Shown piece after piece: positions 38,858 to 46,992 of a DNA stretch of 64,000 nt; the stretch's first letter is position 1; each line of letters starts with the position of its first letter. A program made the position numbers and the translations under genes. This DNA is from Bradyrhizobium sp. WBAH42 (GTDB lineage: Bacteria > Pseudomonadota > Alphaproteobacteria > Rhizobiales > Xanthobacteraceae), in contig NZ_CP036533.1 of assembly GCF_024585265.1 (NCBI RefSeq), forward strand, positions 5,775,001-5,839,000, in the 5' to 3' direction. Below the pieces are notes generated by a model. The model did not search any database. It saw nothing but the letters and a program-made list of their open reading frames with translations, and was not told the DNA's origin.

Positions 38858-39066
38858 TATGATTGTCCTCGCCTTGGAGCGACGGGTGCGCTCAGCCAAT
38901 CCGTGAGGTTCAAGGTCACTTCGTTCTGCTTGGCGCGGCGCAGCAGCATCTCGCGTTCCCGGCCGGGCGGCAGGCTGAGCGCGCGCTCGCGCGCGCTTTC
39001 GGCAAAGGCGGCCAGCCGCTCCTGAAGCGTTTGGGTCTGTTTCCTGCGGTTACGTTTGGCGGTCAT
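38857..39066 (-). CDS. Small helical protein, paralogue of 39645-39845
   Basis: 69 residues, positively charged at the start (MTAKRNRRKQTQTLQERLAA) then FAESARERALSLPPGREREM and LLRRAKQNEVTLNLTDWLSA. It aligns with the product of 39645-39845: same LPPG turn, same R-A-K/R-Q near position 45, same DWL/EWL near the end. The next gene starts on its stop codon. Likely a small all-helical protein; function unknown. Confidence 0.72.
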   Translation of the reverse strand: MTAKRNRRKQTQTLQERLAAFAESARERALSLPPGREREMLLRRAKQNEVTLNLTDWLSAPVAPRRGQS

Positions 39067-39342
39067 GTCACTTTCGCGGAAAATTCGGTTGTGGGGAAAT
39101 AGGCCCCGGCGGGGGATCGGGCGCCGGGGCCCGAGTTCTCTTGTCACTCAAGTCGCTTGCCGGTTGAGGCGGCTCAGCCCGGCAACGATTGTAGCTTCCG
39201 TCGCAACGGCCGGTTCCAGCATTTCAATAAGTTAACGCTGCGCGATTTTGCGCAAAGCACAACGCAGGACCGATCGATCCGGACTGCGCCGGAACCGAAA
39301 TGCTGATTCGTATGTTCAAGGACGACTTGAAGGAGGATCATC

Positions 39343-39627
39343 ATGGCAAAAGCAGCATGGAAACGACCGGGCTCGCCGATCGGCCGCAAAGGCCCGCGCA
39401 AGGCAAATCCCACCTACAAGCGCCGCGCGCGCGAGCCGTGGACAGCGGCGGATGTGAGCAAGCTGAAGCAACTTGCCAAGGGCAACACGCCGACCGGCGT
39501 GATGAGCATCAAGCTGCAGCGCCCCGTCGCGGCGATCCGCAGCAAGGCGCAACGCGAAGGGATTTCGCTGCGGCCGGTCAACCGCTCGCCCTACAACCGG
39601 CGAAGCAAAGCCGCAAAGCGGCGCTGA
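39343..39627 (+). CDS. Small basic DNA-binding-like protein
   Basis: 94 residues, very basic, with a central Myb/SANT-like helical part REPWTAADVSKLKQLAKGNT then SIKLQRPVAAIRSKAQREGI flanked by Lys/Arg-rich ends. A perfect AAGGAGG ribosome site precedes ATG 39343, which indicates strong translation. Likely binds nucleic acid. It lies between the two paralogous small helical genes, which point the other way. Confidence 0.78.
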   Translation: MAKAAWKRPGSPIGRKGPRKANPTYKRRAREPWTAADVSKLKQLAKGNTPTGVMSIKLQRPVAAIRSKAQREGISLRPVNRSPYNRRSKAAKRR

Positions 39628-39644
39628 CGGCGCGTAGCGCCGGA

Positions 39645-39845
39645 CTAGCTCGGCGGCTGCAGGCCCGGCGACCTCAGCCACTCGCTCATCTGAGACCCCG
39701 TTTCCGCCTGACGCGCCTTGCGCAAAATTTCGTCGCGCGCCGCGCCGGGCGGAAGCAAGTTGGCTTGTTCGCGTAGCCGCTCCGCCTCGGCGGCGAGCCG
39801 CGCTTCCAGAGTTTCGACTTGCTTGAACCGATGTCGCATCCTCAT
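39645..39845 (-). CDS. Small helical protein, paralogue of 38857-39066
   Basis: 66 residues: MRMRHRFKQVETLEARLAAE, AERLREQANLLPPGAARDEI, LRKARQAETGSQMSEWLRSP. AGGAGG seven bases before ATG 39845 supports the start; the frame is open further upstream but not meaningful. Paralogue of the gene 0.8 kb away (shared LPPG, A-R-Q/K, EWL/DWL). Function unknown. Confidence 0.72.
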   Translation of the reverse strand: MRMRHRFKQVETLEARLAAEAERLREQANLLPPGAARDEILRKARQAETGSQMSEWLRSPGLQPPS

Positions 39846-39982
39846 CAGGCGTCCTCCTGGTGCATGAGGTCGAGCGCGCCGTTGCGTTCTGACGTGGTTA
39901 GTGGATTCCGGGCTGCACAGCCGGGCCAATGATCTAACGTTCCAGAAACGGAACGGTTGCAGTTTCACAGGAAAGACCGGAG

Positions 39983-40165
39983 CTACGATTCCTCGTTGTC
40001 GCGGCGCGCCTTGATCTCGGAGCGAAGCATGGCGCTGTCCATGATGGCCAAGCGCAAGTCTTTCACGGCCTCGTCGTGACGGCCCACAGCTTGTCTGTGC
40101 TGCTCCCGGAGGGTGCGGCTCTCTTCGATAGCGCGCGTGGCGCGGGCAAACAGGGCGTTTGGCAT
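39983..40165 (-). CDS. Small helical protein of unknown function
   Basis: 60 residues, helical and charged (MPNALFARATRAIEESRTLR, then REQHRQAVGRHDEAVKDLRL, AIMDSAMLRSEIKARRDNEES). Ribosome site is weak. Composition resembles short bradyrhizobial helical proteins rather than noise, but there is no independent support. Confidence 0.5.
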   Translation of the reverse strand: MPNALFARATRAIEESRTLREQHRQAVGRHDEAVKDLRLAIMDSAMLRSEIKARRDNEES

Positions 40166-40460
40166 GAGGCATCATGCAACGGAGCTCGCGAACGCGCACT
40201 TGCATAGGTTACTCAAATGGCGCCAACAGCTCAAAAAGCGTCGCCGATTAACCTGGATCAAGCGGTCACAACCTCGCCGAACCGTTCTCAACCGCATCCG
40301 ATGGCGAGGGACAAGAATTGAACGGCAGATCCCCGATTTCCTTGGCTGAAACGCCGCAACGGGTGTATGGTGACATTATCACCGGCTGAGGCTCTGCCCG
40401 TAGGCGCTGGTGGCTGAGAGACCGATGGTGCTCCCGCCTGCATGACCAGGGGAGCGCTTG

Positions 40461-40655
40461 ATGGCCAAGCAGATTCACCATCCGTTGCAGTCGGACGAAA
40501 AGCACGTGGAGCAGGTTCGCAAGGCGATCCGAGACTCGCTGGAGGTACTGAAGCTTCCGCGACCGGATACGTTTCTAGGCCGGCAAACCCACGAGCCTGT
40601 TCCGAGTGAGCACGATCCAGATGTGGAGGTCGGGCAGCGCCGTAAACCGGCCTGA
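40461..40655 (+). CDS. Small hypothetical protein
   Basis: 64 residues: MAKQIHHPLQSDEKHVEQVR, KAIRDSLEVLKLPRPDTFLG, RQTHEPVPSEHDPDVEVGQR. GGGGAG lies seven bases before the ATG. Hydrophilic with a short helical middle (HVEQVRKAIRDSLEVL). No family recognised. Confidence 0.55.
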   Translation: MAKQIHHPLQSDEKHVEQVRKAIRDSLEVLKLPRPDTFLGRQTHEPVPSEHDPDVEVGQRRKPA

Positions 40656-40725
40656 TTGCGGGCATGACGTCCGGTGCCGGCCGATGTCAGTGAAGAGACT
40701 CCTCCGCGCCGCGACGGAACGGGGG

Positions 40726-41484
40726 TCATCTGATCGCTTCAGTTTCGCGGTAGAGCCGCAGATAGCTCGGCGAATACAGCGCCGCGTTCTTGAGCGCATC
40801 GAGGTCCGGGATCGTCAGCGTCCGCTCGCGCAGCACGATCAGCCCCGCCGCGCGCAGCTCCTGGAGCGTCCGATTGAGATGAACGACGGAAAGCCCGGTG
40901 GCATCGGCGAGATCCATTTGCGTCACGGGCATGAGACATGAATTGCCGTCGACCATTCCCACCGGGCGAAGCCGCTCGACGATTTCGCAGAACAGATGCG
41001 CCACGCGCTCCAGCGCGACGCGACGGCCGAGATTGATCGCCCATTCGCGCTGGATTGCGCTGTTGAGCAGGGTCTCGCACCAGAACGCTTCCGACAGCGT
41101 GGGGTTGTTGGCGAGCAGGCTCTCGAAGCGGGCGCGCTTGATCTCGGCATAGACCACGGGCGTCAGCGCCACGATCGAATGGTCCATTTCCGACAGCAGG
41201 TAAGCATGCGCATCGCAGCTTTCGCCCGGGAAGATGAAATTGACGATCTGTCGCCTGCCGTCCTCCAGCGTCTTGTAGCGGCCGAGCCAGCCCGACAACA
41301 GGACACGAACGGCGTCGACGCGATCGCCCTCGGTGATCAGATCCTCGCCGGATCCGGCACGCTGGAGACCCTCGAGCATGGCGTATTCGAGCGATGCGCG
41401 AGCCTCGCTCGACAACGGCCGCAGCGCGCTCAGCCGGCGAACGACCGGCTCCAGGACGCTGCGATCGGCTGTCGACAACGGCAT
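40726..41484 (-). CDS. Crp/Fnr-family regulator, coupled to the CheB-CheR-kinase gene
   Basis: 252 residues: cyclic-nucleotide-binding fold (about 20-130, with RVLLSGWLGRYKTLEDGRRQ and FIFPGESCDAHAYLL) and a winged HTH (MPVTQMDLADATGLSVVHLN then RTLQELRAAGLIVL). It lacks an N-terminal Cys cluster, so it is not an oxygen-sensing Fnr. Its ATG overlaps the stop of the large sensor gene (TGATG), indicating translational coupling, so sensor and regulator are made together. A close homologue lies at 52926. Confidence 0.88.
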   Translation of the reverse strand: MPLSTADRSVLEPVVRRLSALRPLSSEARASLEYAMLEGLQRAGSGEDLITEGDRVDAVRVLLSGWLGRYKTLEDGRRQIVNFIFPGESCDAHAYLLSEMDHSIVALTPVVYAEIKRARFESLLANNPTLSEAFWCETLLNSAIQREWAINLGRRVALERVAHLFCEIVERLRPVGMVDGNSCLMPVTQMDLADATGLSVVHLNRTLQELRAAGLIVLRERTLTIPDLDALKNAALYSPSYLRLYRETEAIR

Positions 41485-44400
41485 CAGGCGGCTACCACCG
41501 GTGTGTGGAAGGCGCGCTTGCTCAGAGGAATAGTGATGGTGTAGTGCAGCCCGGCCGGGTGGAACGCCATCATGGTCTGCCCCTTCAGCTCGAACGCCAG
41601 CGTGCGCTCCAGAAGCTCGGTCCCAAATCCTTTTCGCGGCCTTGCCGTCACGGGCGGCCCGCCGCGCTCCCGCCATTCGAACACCAGCTCCGCCGGATCG
41701 GTGCTCTCATCGACGCGCCAGGTCACCTCGATGCGCCCGCTCGGCCGACTCAAGGCGCCGTATTTGAGCGCGTTGGTCGCGAGCTCGTGGATGGCGAGCG
41801 CGAAGGTTTCCGCGGCCTTTGGCTGGAAGCGGATTTTGGGGCCCGAGACCCGCATCTGCTCGCCTTCGCGTGCATTGTAGGCGAGCAGCTCCTCGACCAC
41901 GAGATATTCCAGATCGACGCCGCCTTCCGGATCGCGCGTCACCAGCGCCTGGGTGCGGGCAAAGGCGTTGAGACGGCCATCGAGATGGGAGGCGTATTCC
42001 TCCACGGTCGAGCTTGTTTCCGCCGAGCGGCGCGCAATCGAGCGCACCACGCCGAGCGTGTTGCGAACCCGGTGCTGGAGCTCGGCGAGCAGCAGGCGTT
42101 GCCGCTCCTCGGCACGGGTGATTGCGGTGACGTCGATGAAGGTGATGACCACGCCCGCGATGAAATTGTCGATGCTGCGATATGGCAGGATGCGCACGAT
42201 GTAACGCGTGCCGCTGTCCGGCGCGCTCAGCTCGCGCTCGACGCTGGCAAGCGTGCGCAGCACCCGGCGAATGTCGTCGTAGAGCTCCTCGATCGGGATA
42301 CGCGCCTTGATATGGCTGATCGGCCGGCCCGTATCGGTCTCGACCAGATGCAGCAGCTGGGTGATGGCGGGCGTGAAGTTCATCACGCGCAGATCATTGT
42401 CGAGGAATACCGTGGCGATCTGCGTGCTCTCGAGGAAATTCTTCAGGTCGCTGGTGGCACGCGTCAGCTCCTGAACGCGGTGCGCCAGCTCGCCGTTCAC
42501 GGTGGTCAGCTCCTCGTTGACCGACTGCAGCTCCTCGCGCGAGGTCTCGAGCTCCTCGTTGGCCGACTGAAGCTCCTCGTTCAGCGATTGATATTCCTCG
42601 TTCGAGGATTTCAGCTCCTCGTTGGTGCTCTCGAGCTCCTCGATCGTCGCCTGAAGGCGCTCGCGCGTGGCCCGCAGATCGTTTTCGAGGCGCTCGACGT
42701 GCTCGGTGCGCACCAGCGCGTTGGGATTGCCCGTCTCGGCTTCGCTGCTCCGCGCCGGGGAGTCCTTGAACAGGACGACGAAATTGCGGTGGCCGCCGGC
42801 GCCCTCCTGGATCGGCTCGACCGTAATGTCCACCAGGACGCGGTGACCGTTCACGCCGAGCTGCACCTGCTCGGCATGAACGGTCTCATTGGTGTCGGCG
42901 GCGCGGCTGAGCGTGGTCCGCAATTCCAGCCGAAGATCGCGGTGCACGAGCTGCAGCAGGTCGAGCGTGGCGGCGCCCGCCGTCGGCTCGATGTAGCGGC
43001 CGGTGCGCCCGGAGAAATGCAGCACCTGGAAATTGTCGTCGGTGATGACATAGGCCGGGGCATAGCGCTCCGCGATGCGCTGCGCGCGCCGCTCCAGGCC
43101 GACGTCGGGGCCGAATGAGCGCACCGCCGGGACCTCGACCGGCACCCGGCCCGCCGCGGTCGTGATCGGAAATTCCGGCGGCAGCCGCGTTCCCGTCTCC
43201 AGCTTCTTGAAGATCCGGGCGCGACGGTCGACCGGCGCGAACAGCTTCGGATGCCGCGTCACGTTCTCGGAATTGCCGAGGAACAGATATCGCTCCGGCA
43301 GCAGCGCGAAATGGAATAGCGGAATCACGCGGTTCTGCAGCTCGGCGTTGAGATAGATCAGCAGATTGCGGCAGGACACGATGTCGAGCTTGGAAAACGG
43401 GGCGTCCTTAATGACGTTATGCTGCGAGAAGATGCACATCTCACGCAGCTCCTTCACCACGCAATAGGTATCGCCCTCGCGCACGAACCAGCGCGCCAGC
43501 CGCTCGCTGGTCATGTCCGCCTCGACATTGGTGCGATAGCGGCCGACGCGGGCGGTCGCGAGCGCCCGTCCATCGATGTCGGTGGCGAAGATCTGGACCT
43601 GCGGCACGGAATCCATCCGCGCCATGTGCTCGCGCAAGAGGATCCCGATCGAATAGGCCTCCTCGCCGGTAGCGCAGCCGAGCACCCAGACGCGGACCTG
43701 CTGGCCCACCCCCTTGCCCTCGAAGATCTTCGGAATGATTTGCGTCTCCAGCACCTCGAACTCGCGCTTGTCGCGGAAGAATTCGGTGACGCCGATCAGG
43801 AGGTCGTTGAAGAGGTACTGCGCCTCGTCCTTGTCGTTGCGAAGGAAATCCACATAGGCGGCGATGTCGTCGATCCGGACCACCTGCATGCGCCGCTGCA
43901 CGCGCCGCAGGAAGGTGTTCTGCTTATAGCCGTGGAAATCGTTGCCGGTCTTGTTGCGCAGGATGTCGGCGATGCGCGACAGCGAGCTGGCGGCGGCGGC
44001 CAGAACCTCGTCGAAGCCCTGCTTCTCCTCCAGACGCCTGAGATGACGGGCATAGACCTGAATGTGCTCGGGGATATCCTCGGGCGGAAGCACATAATCG
44101 GCAATCGCAGCGGGTGTGTTGCCGTCGAGATGCCCGGCCTCTTCCGCGTTTTCAATCCGCTCGGCGATCGCGAGGCCGCCATGATCCTTCAGCGTCGCCG
44201 TGCCCAGCGTGCCGTCGCCCCCCGTGCCCGCAAGGATGACACCGATGGACTGCTCGGCGCGCTCCTCGGCCAGCGACACCAGGAAGCTGTCGATCGTGGC
44301 GCGCTCACCAGGCGCCTGCTCGGCCTTGCGGATTGCGAAGCGATCGCCCTGGATGGTGGTGATCATGGCCGGTGGACATAGATAGATCGTACCGCCTTCG

Positions 44401-44651
44401 ATCGGGTGGCCGTCGGCGATCTCGGCGACCTGGTTGCCGTTGGAGTTCTGGACGATGTCGCGCAGCCGCGGCTCGTCGAACGCCTCGTGGTGCTGGAGCG
44501 CCAGCACGATGGCCTGGTCGGCTCCGACCGACATTTTGGCGAAAAAGCGCTCGATGCTGTCCAGCGCGCCCGGTGAGGCGCCAACCCCTATGATCAGCGG
44601 GGTCTTGCTCTGGCGCTGTGCATCGGCCGGCTGGTCGGCGACTTCGGTCAT
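41484..44651 (-). CDS. CheB-CheR-PAS-HWE histidine kinase fusion protein
   Basis: 1055-residue cytoplasmic signalling protein. In order: a CheB methylesterase domain (about 1-195; GVGASPGALDSIERF, ALQHHEAFD, GTGGDGTLG supply Ser, His and Asp), a CheR methyltransferase (about 215-480; TEFFRDKREFEVL, VLGCATGEEAYSIGILLRE), PAS, a coiled coil of repeated NEEL/SxNEELxS units (about 660-735), a second PAS (about 740-855), and an HWE kinase (AELQHRVRNTLGVVRSIARR with the phospho-His, ELATNALKYGALS, EWRERGGPP). It has no cognate CheA or MCP gene nearby; its partners are probably the adjacent Crp-like regulator and other receivers. Confidence 0.92.
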   Translation of the reverse strand: MTEVADQPADAQRQSKTPLIIGVGASPGALDSIERFFAKMSVGADQAIVLALQHHEAFDEPRLRDIVQNSNGNQVAEIADGHPIEGGTIYLCPPAMITTIQGDRFAIRKAEQAPGERATIDSFLVSLAEERAEQSIGVILAGTGGDGTLGTATLKDHGGLAIAERIENAEEAGHLDGNTPAAIADYVLPPEDIPEHIQVYARHLRRLEEKQGFDEVLAAAASSLSRIADILRNKTGNDFHGYKQNTFLRRVQRRMQVVRIDDIAAYVDFLRNDKDEAQYLFNDLLIGVTEFFRDKREFEVLETQIIPKIFEGKGVGQQVRVWVLGCATGEEAYSIGILLREHMARMDSVPQVQIFATDIDGRALATARVGRYRTNVEADMTSERLARWFVREGDTYCVVKELREMCIFSQHNVIKDAPFSKLDIVSCRNLLIYLNAELQNRVIPLFHFALLPERYLFLGNSENVTRHPKLFAPVDRRARIFKKLETGTRLPPEFPITTAAGRVPVEVPAVRSFGPDVGLERRAQRIAERYAPAYVITDDNFQVLHFSGRTGRYIEPTAGAATLDLLQLVHRDLRLELRTTLSRAADTNETVHAEQVQLGVNGHRVLVDITVEPIQEGAGGHRNFVVLFKDSPARSSEAETGNPNALVRTEHVERLENDLRATRERLQATIEELESTNEELKSSNEEYQSLNEELQSANEELETSREELQSVNEELTTVNGELAHRVQELTRATSDLKNFLESTQIATVFLDNDLRVMNFTPAITQLLHLVETDTGRPISHIKARIPIEELYDDIRRVLRTLASVERELSAPDSGTRYIVRILPYRSIDNFIAGVVITFIDVTAITRAEERQRLLLAELQHRVRNTLGVVRSIARRSAETSSTVEEYASHLDGRLNAFARTQALVTRDPEGGVDLEYLVVEELLAYNAREGEQMRVSGPKIRFQPKAAETFALAIHELATNALKYGALSRPSGRIEVTWRVDESTDPAELVFEWRERGGPPVTARPRKGFGTELLERTLAFELKGQTMMAFHPAGLHYTITIPLSKRAFHTPVVAA

Positions 44652-44858
44652 GGCTCTGGTCGCTCACTGGCTGGCGGGAACCCGATGGGCGCCCCGTCCT
44701 GCACATAGCAGAATTCAATATTATCCCAACACATCAAAGACAAAAATGTCCCGGGCGTCCCTTGATCCAGCTAGCCCGATTCAGGGGACAAGCGCGAGTC
44801 GGCCTCCTGCTGCTGCGGAGCGTCGGCGGCGCAGTTCGGCACATCGGCGCCGGCCTCC

Positions 44859-45128
44859 CTAGGCCTCCGGATTGACCTCGCGCTGAAGAAAGGCCACGCG
44901 CTGCTCGATCAAGGTGCGGTGGCGCTCCCATTCGACCAGCGTCTGCCTGAGCAGGTCGACCAGCCGTTCCGCCTGACACGTGTCATGACCGCCCGCCATG
45001 AGCTCGCGCACCCGATCCTCTTGATTGCGGACCCGCTGCCAACCGCTCTCGATATCCTGGTCCGCCTTCACCAACAGGCGTCGCTCCGCATCGAGCTGTG
45101 CAGTGCGTTCGACAAGGGAGATGGCCAT
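44859..45128 (-). CDS. Small coiled-coil protein
   Basis: 89 residues with continuous helical heptads (LVERTAQLDAERRLLVKADQ, DIESGWQRVRNQEDRVRELM, RLVDLLRQTLVEWERHRTLI). ATG 45128 follows AAGGGG. It lies ten bases after the stop of the stand-alone CheB gene on the same strand, so it is probably co-transcribed with it. Function unknown. Confidence 0.7.
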   Translation of the reverse strand: MAISLVERTAQLDAERRLLVKADQDIESGWQRVRNQEDRVRELMAGGHDTCQAERLVDLLRQTLVEWERHRTLIEQRVAFLQREVNPEA

Positions 45129-45138
45129 GGCCGCCCCT

Positions 45139-46146
45139 TCAGGCCTCCCGTTTGCCTACGGAAGGATCGAGCGACTTTAGCACGACGCGCCGGATCATGT
45201 CGGCATATTCGCGGTATTCCAGCGCCCGAGCCTCGTACATCTCGGCGACCGCAGCCCGGCCGGTGCGCCGGCCGTCGGCGGCCATGCGCTGCACCAACTC
45301 CGCCCGCTCCTCGATGATCCGCAATGCCACGCGCAGGGCTTCGTCGACCCGCCCCTCCTGCTCCTTGGCGAGCGCATCGGCTGTGAAACCGTGGCCGACC
45401 TGGCAGCGATAACGCATCGGGCGGGCGTTCTTGACCTCCGAGAGCACCCCGCCGCAGCTTGGGCATGTTAGGGCGACAGGGCCACCCACGGAGGCGAGAT
45501 TGTCGCTTCCGATCCGCTCACCGGCCGCGATCTCGACCTCGAGCCTGATCTCGGGCGGGATCGGCAGCGCGGCGCCGACCTGCTCCCTGACGAGCTCGGA
45601 CAGCACGTCGCCCATATTGGCGCCGGGAACGCAGAGGTCGACCGTGGTCGCCTCCATGGCGCGGCGCGGCATCTCGTCGGAGATCGCATCGGCGGGGTCC
45701 TGCACCACGGCCAAGCCGCCGCAGCGCTTGATGGCGTTGAGGCCGGCCGCACCGTCGGACAACAGGCCGCTCAGGAGCACGCCGATGACGCGCGGCCCGT
45801 GATAGAGCGCAGCCGAGCGGAACAGCGCATCGATCGCCGGCCGCACCATGTTCTCGCGCGGGCCGCGGCCGAGCAAGATGCGGTCCTCCGTGACGAGAAG
45901 ATGATGGTCCGGCGCACCCAGATAGATCTGGCCGGGCTCGATCATCATGCCGTTCTCAGCCTGCCGGACCGGGAGCGGCCCGGCACTGCCGGCAACCGTC
46001 GAGAGGATGCCGATGCCCTGCGCCGGAATGTGCAGCACGACGAAAACGGCGGCCGGCAGGTCCGCGGGCAGACGGCCCAGAATCTGCTTCAATGGAGCCG
46101 TCGCTCCGGCGGAGCCCCCGATGACAATGATGTCGCGGTTGCTCAT
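45139..46146 (-). CDS. Stand-alone CheB-type methylesterase with C-terminal Cys motif
   Basis: 335 residues. N-terminal CheB catalytic domain without receiver: IVIGGSAGATAPLKQILGRL (Ser), FVVLHIPAQGIGILST (His), VLLSGLLSDGAAGLNAIKRC (Asp). After residue about 185 comes a region with CPSCGGVL and YRCQVGH, like a small zinc-ribbon, then helical repeats (EALRVALRIIEERAELVQRM). ATG 46146 has GGAGG upstream. Divergent from the response regulator gene. The absence of a receiver means it is not controlled like classical CheB. Confidence 0.87.
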   Translation of the reverse strand: MSNRDIIVIGGSAGATAPLKQILGRLPADLPAAVFVVLHIPAQGIGILSTVAGSAGPLPVRQAENGMMIEPGQIYLGAPDHHLLVTEDRILLGRGPRENMVRPAIDALFRSAALYHGPRVIGVLLSGLLSDGAAGLNAIKRCGGLAVVQDPADAISDEMPRRAMEATTVDLCVPGANMGDVLSELVREQVGAALPIPPEIRLEVEIAAGERIGSDNLASVGGPVALTCPSCGGVLSEVKNARPMRYRCQVGHGFTADALAKEQEGRVDEALRVALRIIEERAELVQRMAADGRRTGRAAVAEMYEARALEYREYADMIRRVVLKSLDPSVGKREA

Positions 46147-46233
46147 GGAACCCGCCTCCATTTGCCTGGTTTGTAGTTTGCACCAAGGCGGCTCGCCGGC
46201 TTATGTTCCTATGCGTTTGGAGGCCGAGACAGC

Positions 46234-46632
46234 ATGGCGGCATCGTCGGATCAGCGCGCAGAGCTCAAGGGGCGCCGCATCTTCGTCGTCGAGGACGAGT
46301 ATTTTCTCGCCGATGACATCGGCAAGGCCTTCCGCGCGCTGGGTGCGGAGATCGCCGGTCCCGTCGGCCATCTCGAAGACGCGCTCGAGATCCTGCACGA
46401 CGGCAGCGTCCTGGACGCCGCCGTGCTCGACGTCAACATCCGCAACGAGACGATCTTTCCGATCGCCCGCGAGCTGAGAGCCCGGAACGTGCCGTTCCTG
46501 TTCACGACCGGATACGACAAGATCACGCTCGGTCCGGAGTTCCAGGACGTGCCGCTATTGGAAAAGCCGATCGATCTTGCGGCGATGGCACGGAAGCTGG
46601 CCGGGCTCATCGCCGAGCAGCCGATCCAGTGA
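46234..46632 (+). CDS. Single-domain response regulator
   Basis: 132-residue receiver with no output domain. Acidic pocket VVEDEY (Glu20, Asp21), phospho-acceptor Asp66 in AAVLDVNIRNE, conserved Thr/Ser in FLFTTGYD and Lys in LLEKPIDL. GGAGG lies ten bases upstream of ATG 46234. Divergent from the stand-alone CheB and near the HWE kinase, it is a likely phosphate partner in that signalling block. Confidence 0.9.
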   Translation: MAASSDQRAELKGRRIFVVEDEYFLADDIGKAFRALGAEIAGPVGHLEDALEILHDGSVLDAAVLDVNIRNETIFPIARELRARNVPFLFTTGYDKITLGPEFQDVPLLEKPIDLAAMARKLAGLIAEQPIQ

Positions 46633-46664
46633 ACAGCGGTTGAACGGGTGCAACCGAGCGACGA

Positions 46665-46763
46665 TCAAAATAAATGCGCGATGGCAAGCCAGGCGGTCAC
46701 CGCCAGGCACAGGACAACTGCGGCGTAAGGTAGCGCGACGCGCAAGACGGCAAGCTCCCCCAC
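46665..46763 (-). CDS. Membrane micropeptide 2 (32 residues)
   Basis: Starts at GTG 46763, one base after the TGA of micropeptide 1, and ends at 46665. The product is VGELAVLRVALPYAAVVLCL then AVTAWLAIAHLF, a single transmembrane helix with a charged front. At 32 residues it is short enough for a length filter to miss it. Its overlap-like spacing with the gene before it suggests translational coupling. Function unknown; support is positional and compositional only. Confidence 0.5.
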   Translation of the reverse strand: MGELAVLRVALPYAAVVLCLAVTAWLAIAHLF

Positions 46764-46764
46764 T

Positions 46765-46860
46765 TCAGCTCATCATCATCCAGACGATTGCCACCATCAT
46801 TACGAGAAAACCCGTAACCGCAGTCGCGACAAAGGCCTGTTCGATACGATCCATTGCCAT
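46765..46860 (-). CDS. Membrane micropeptide 1 (31 residues)
   Basis: ATG 46860, preceded by GGGGG, encodes MAMDRIEQAFVATAVTGFLV then MMVAIVWMMMS: a short charged start and one transmembrane helix. The frame is open to 46953 upstream, but the short form best fits a ribosome site and the hydropathy. Followed after one base by micropeptide 2. Resembles the small single-helix proteins that are common and poorly studied in bradyrhizobia. Confidence 0.55.
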   Translation of the reverse strand: MAMDRIEQAFVATAVTGFLVMMVAIVWMMMS

Positions 46861-46992
46861 CGCAGCCCCCGCTTGTTTCAGCCCGTGCAATTTGACGGTT
46901 TGAAGGCCGCGGCGCATTAGGCTATGTGAATCGAAGGTCTCCTTTCTCCGCAAGACGGTTCGCGCCGCTCCGCAGCATTGCGCGCGCGTCGC

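Noticed and set aside
38857-38899. Longer start for the small gene at 38657-38857
   Set aside because: The extension overlaps the upstream gene and lacks a ribosome site, whereas the GTG at 38857 has AGGA in good position.
42480-42660. Regularly repeated DNA in the large kinase gene resembling a CRISPR array
   Set aside because: It is the NEEL-type coiled coil (minus strand), repeated in codons with no unique spacers.
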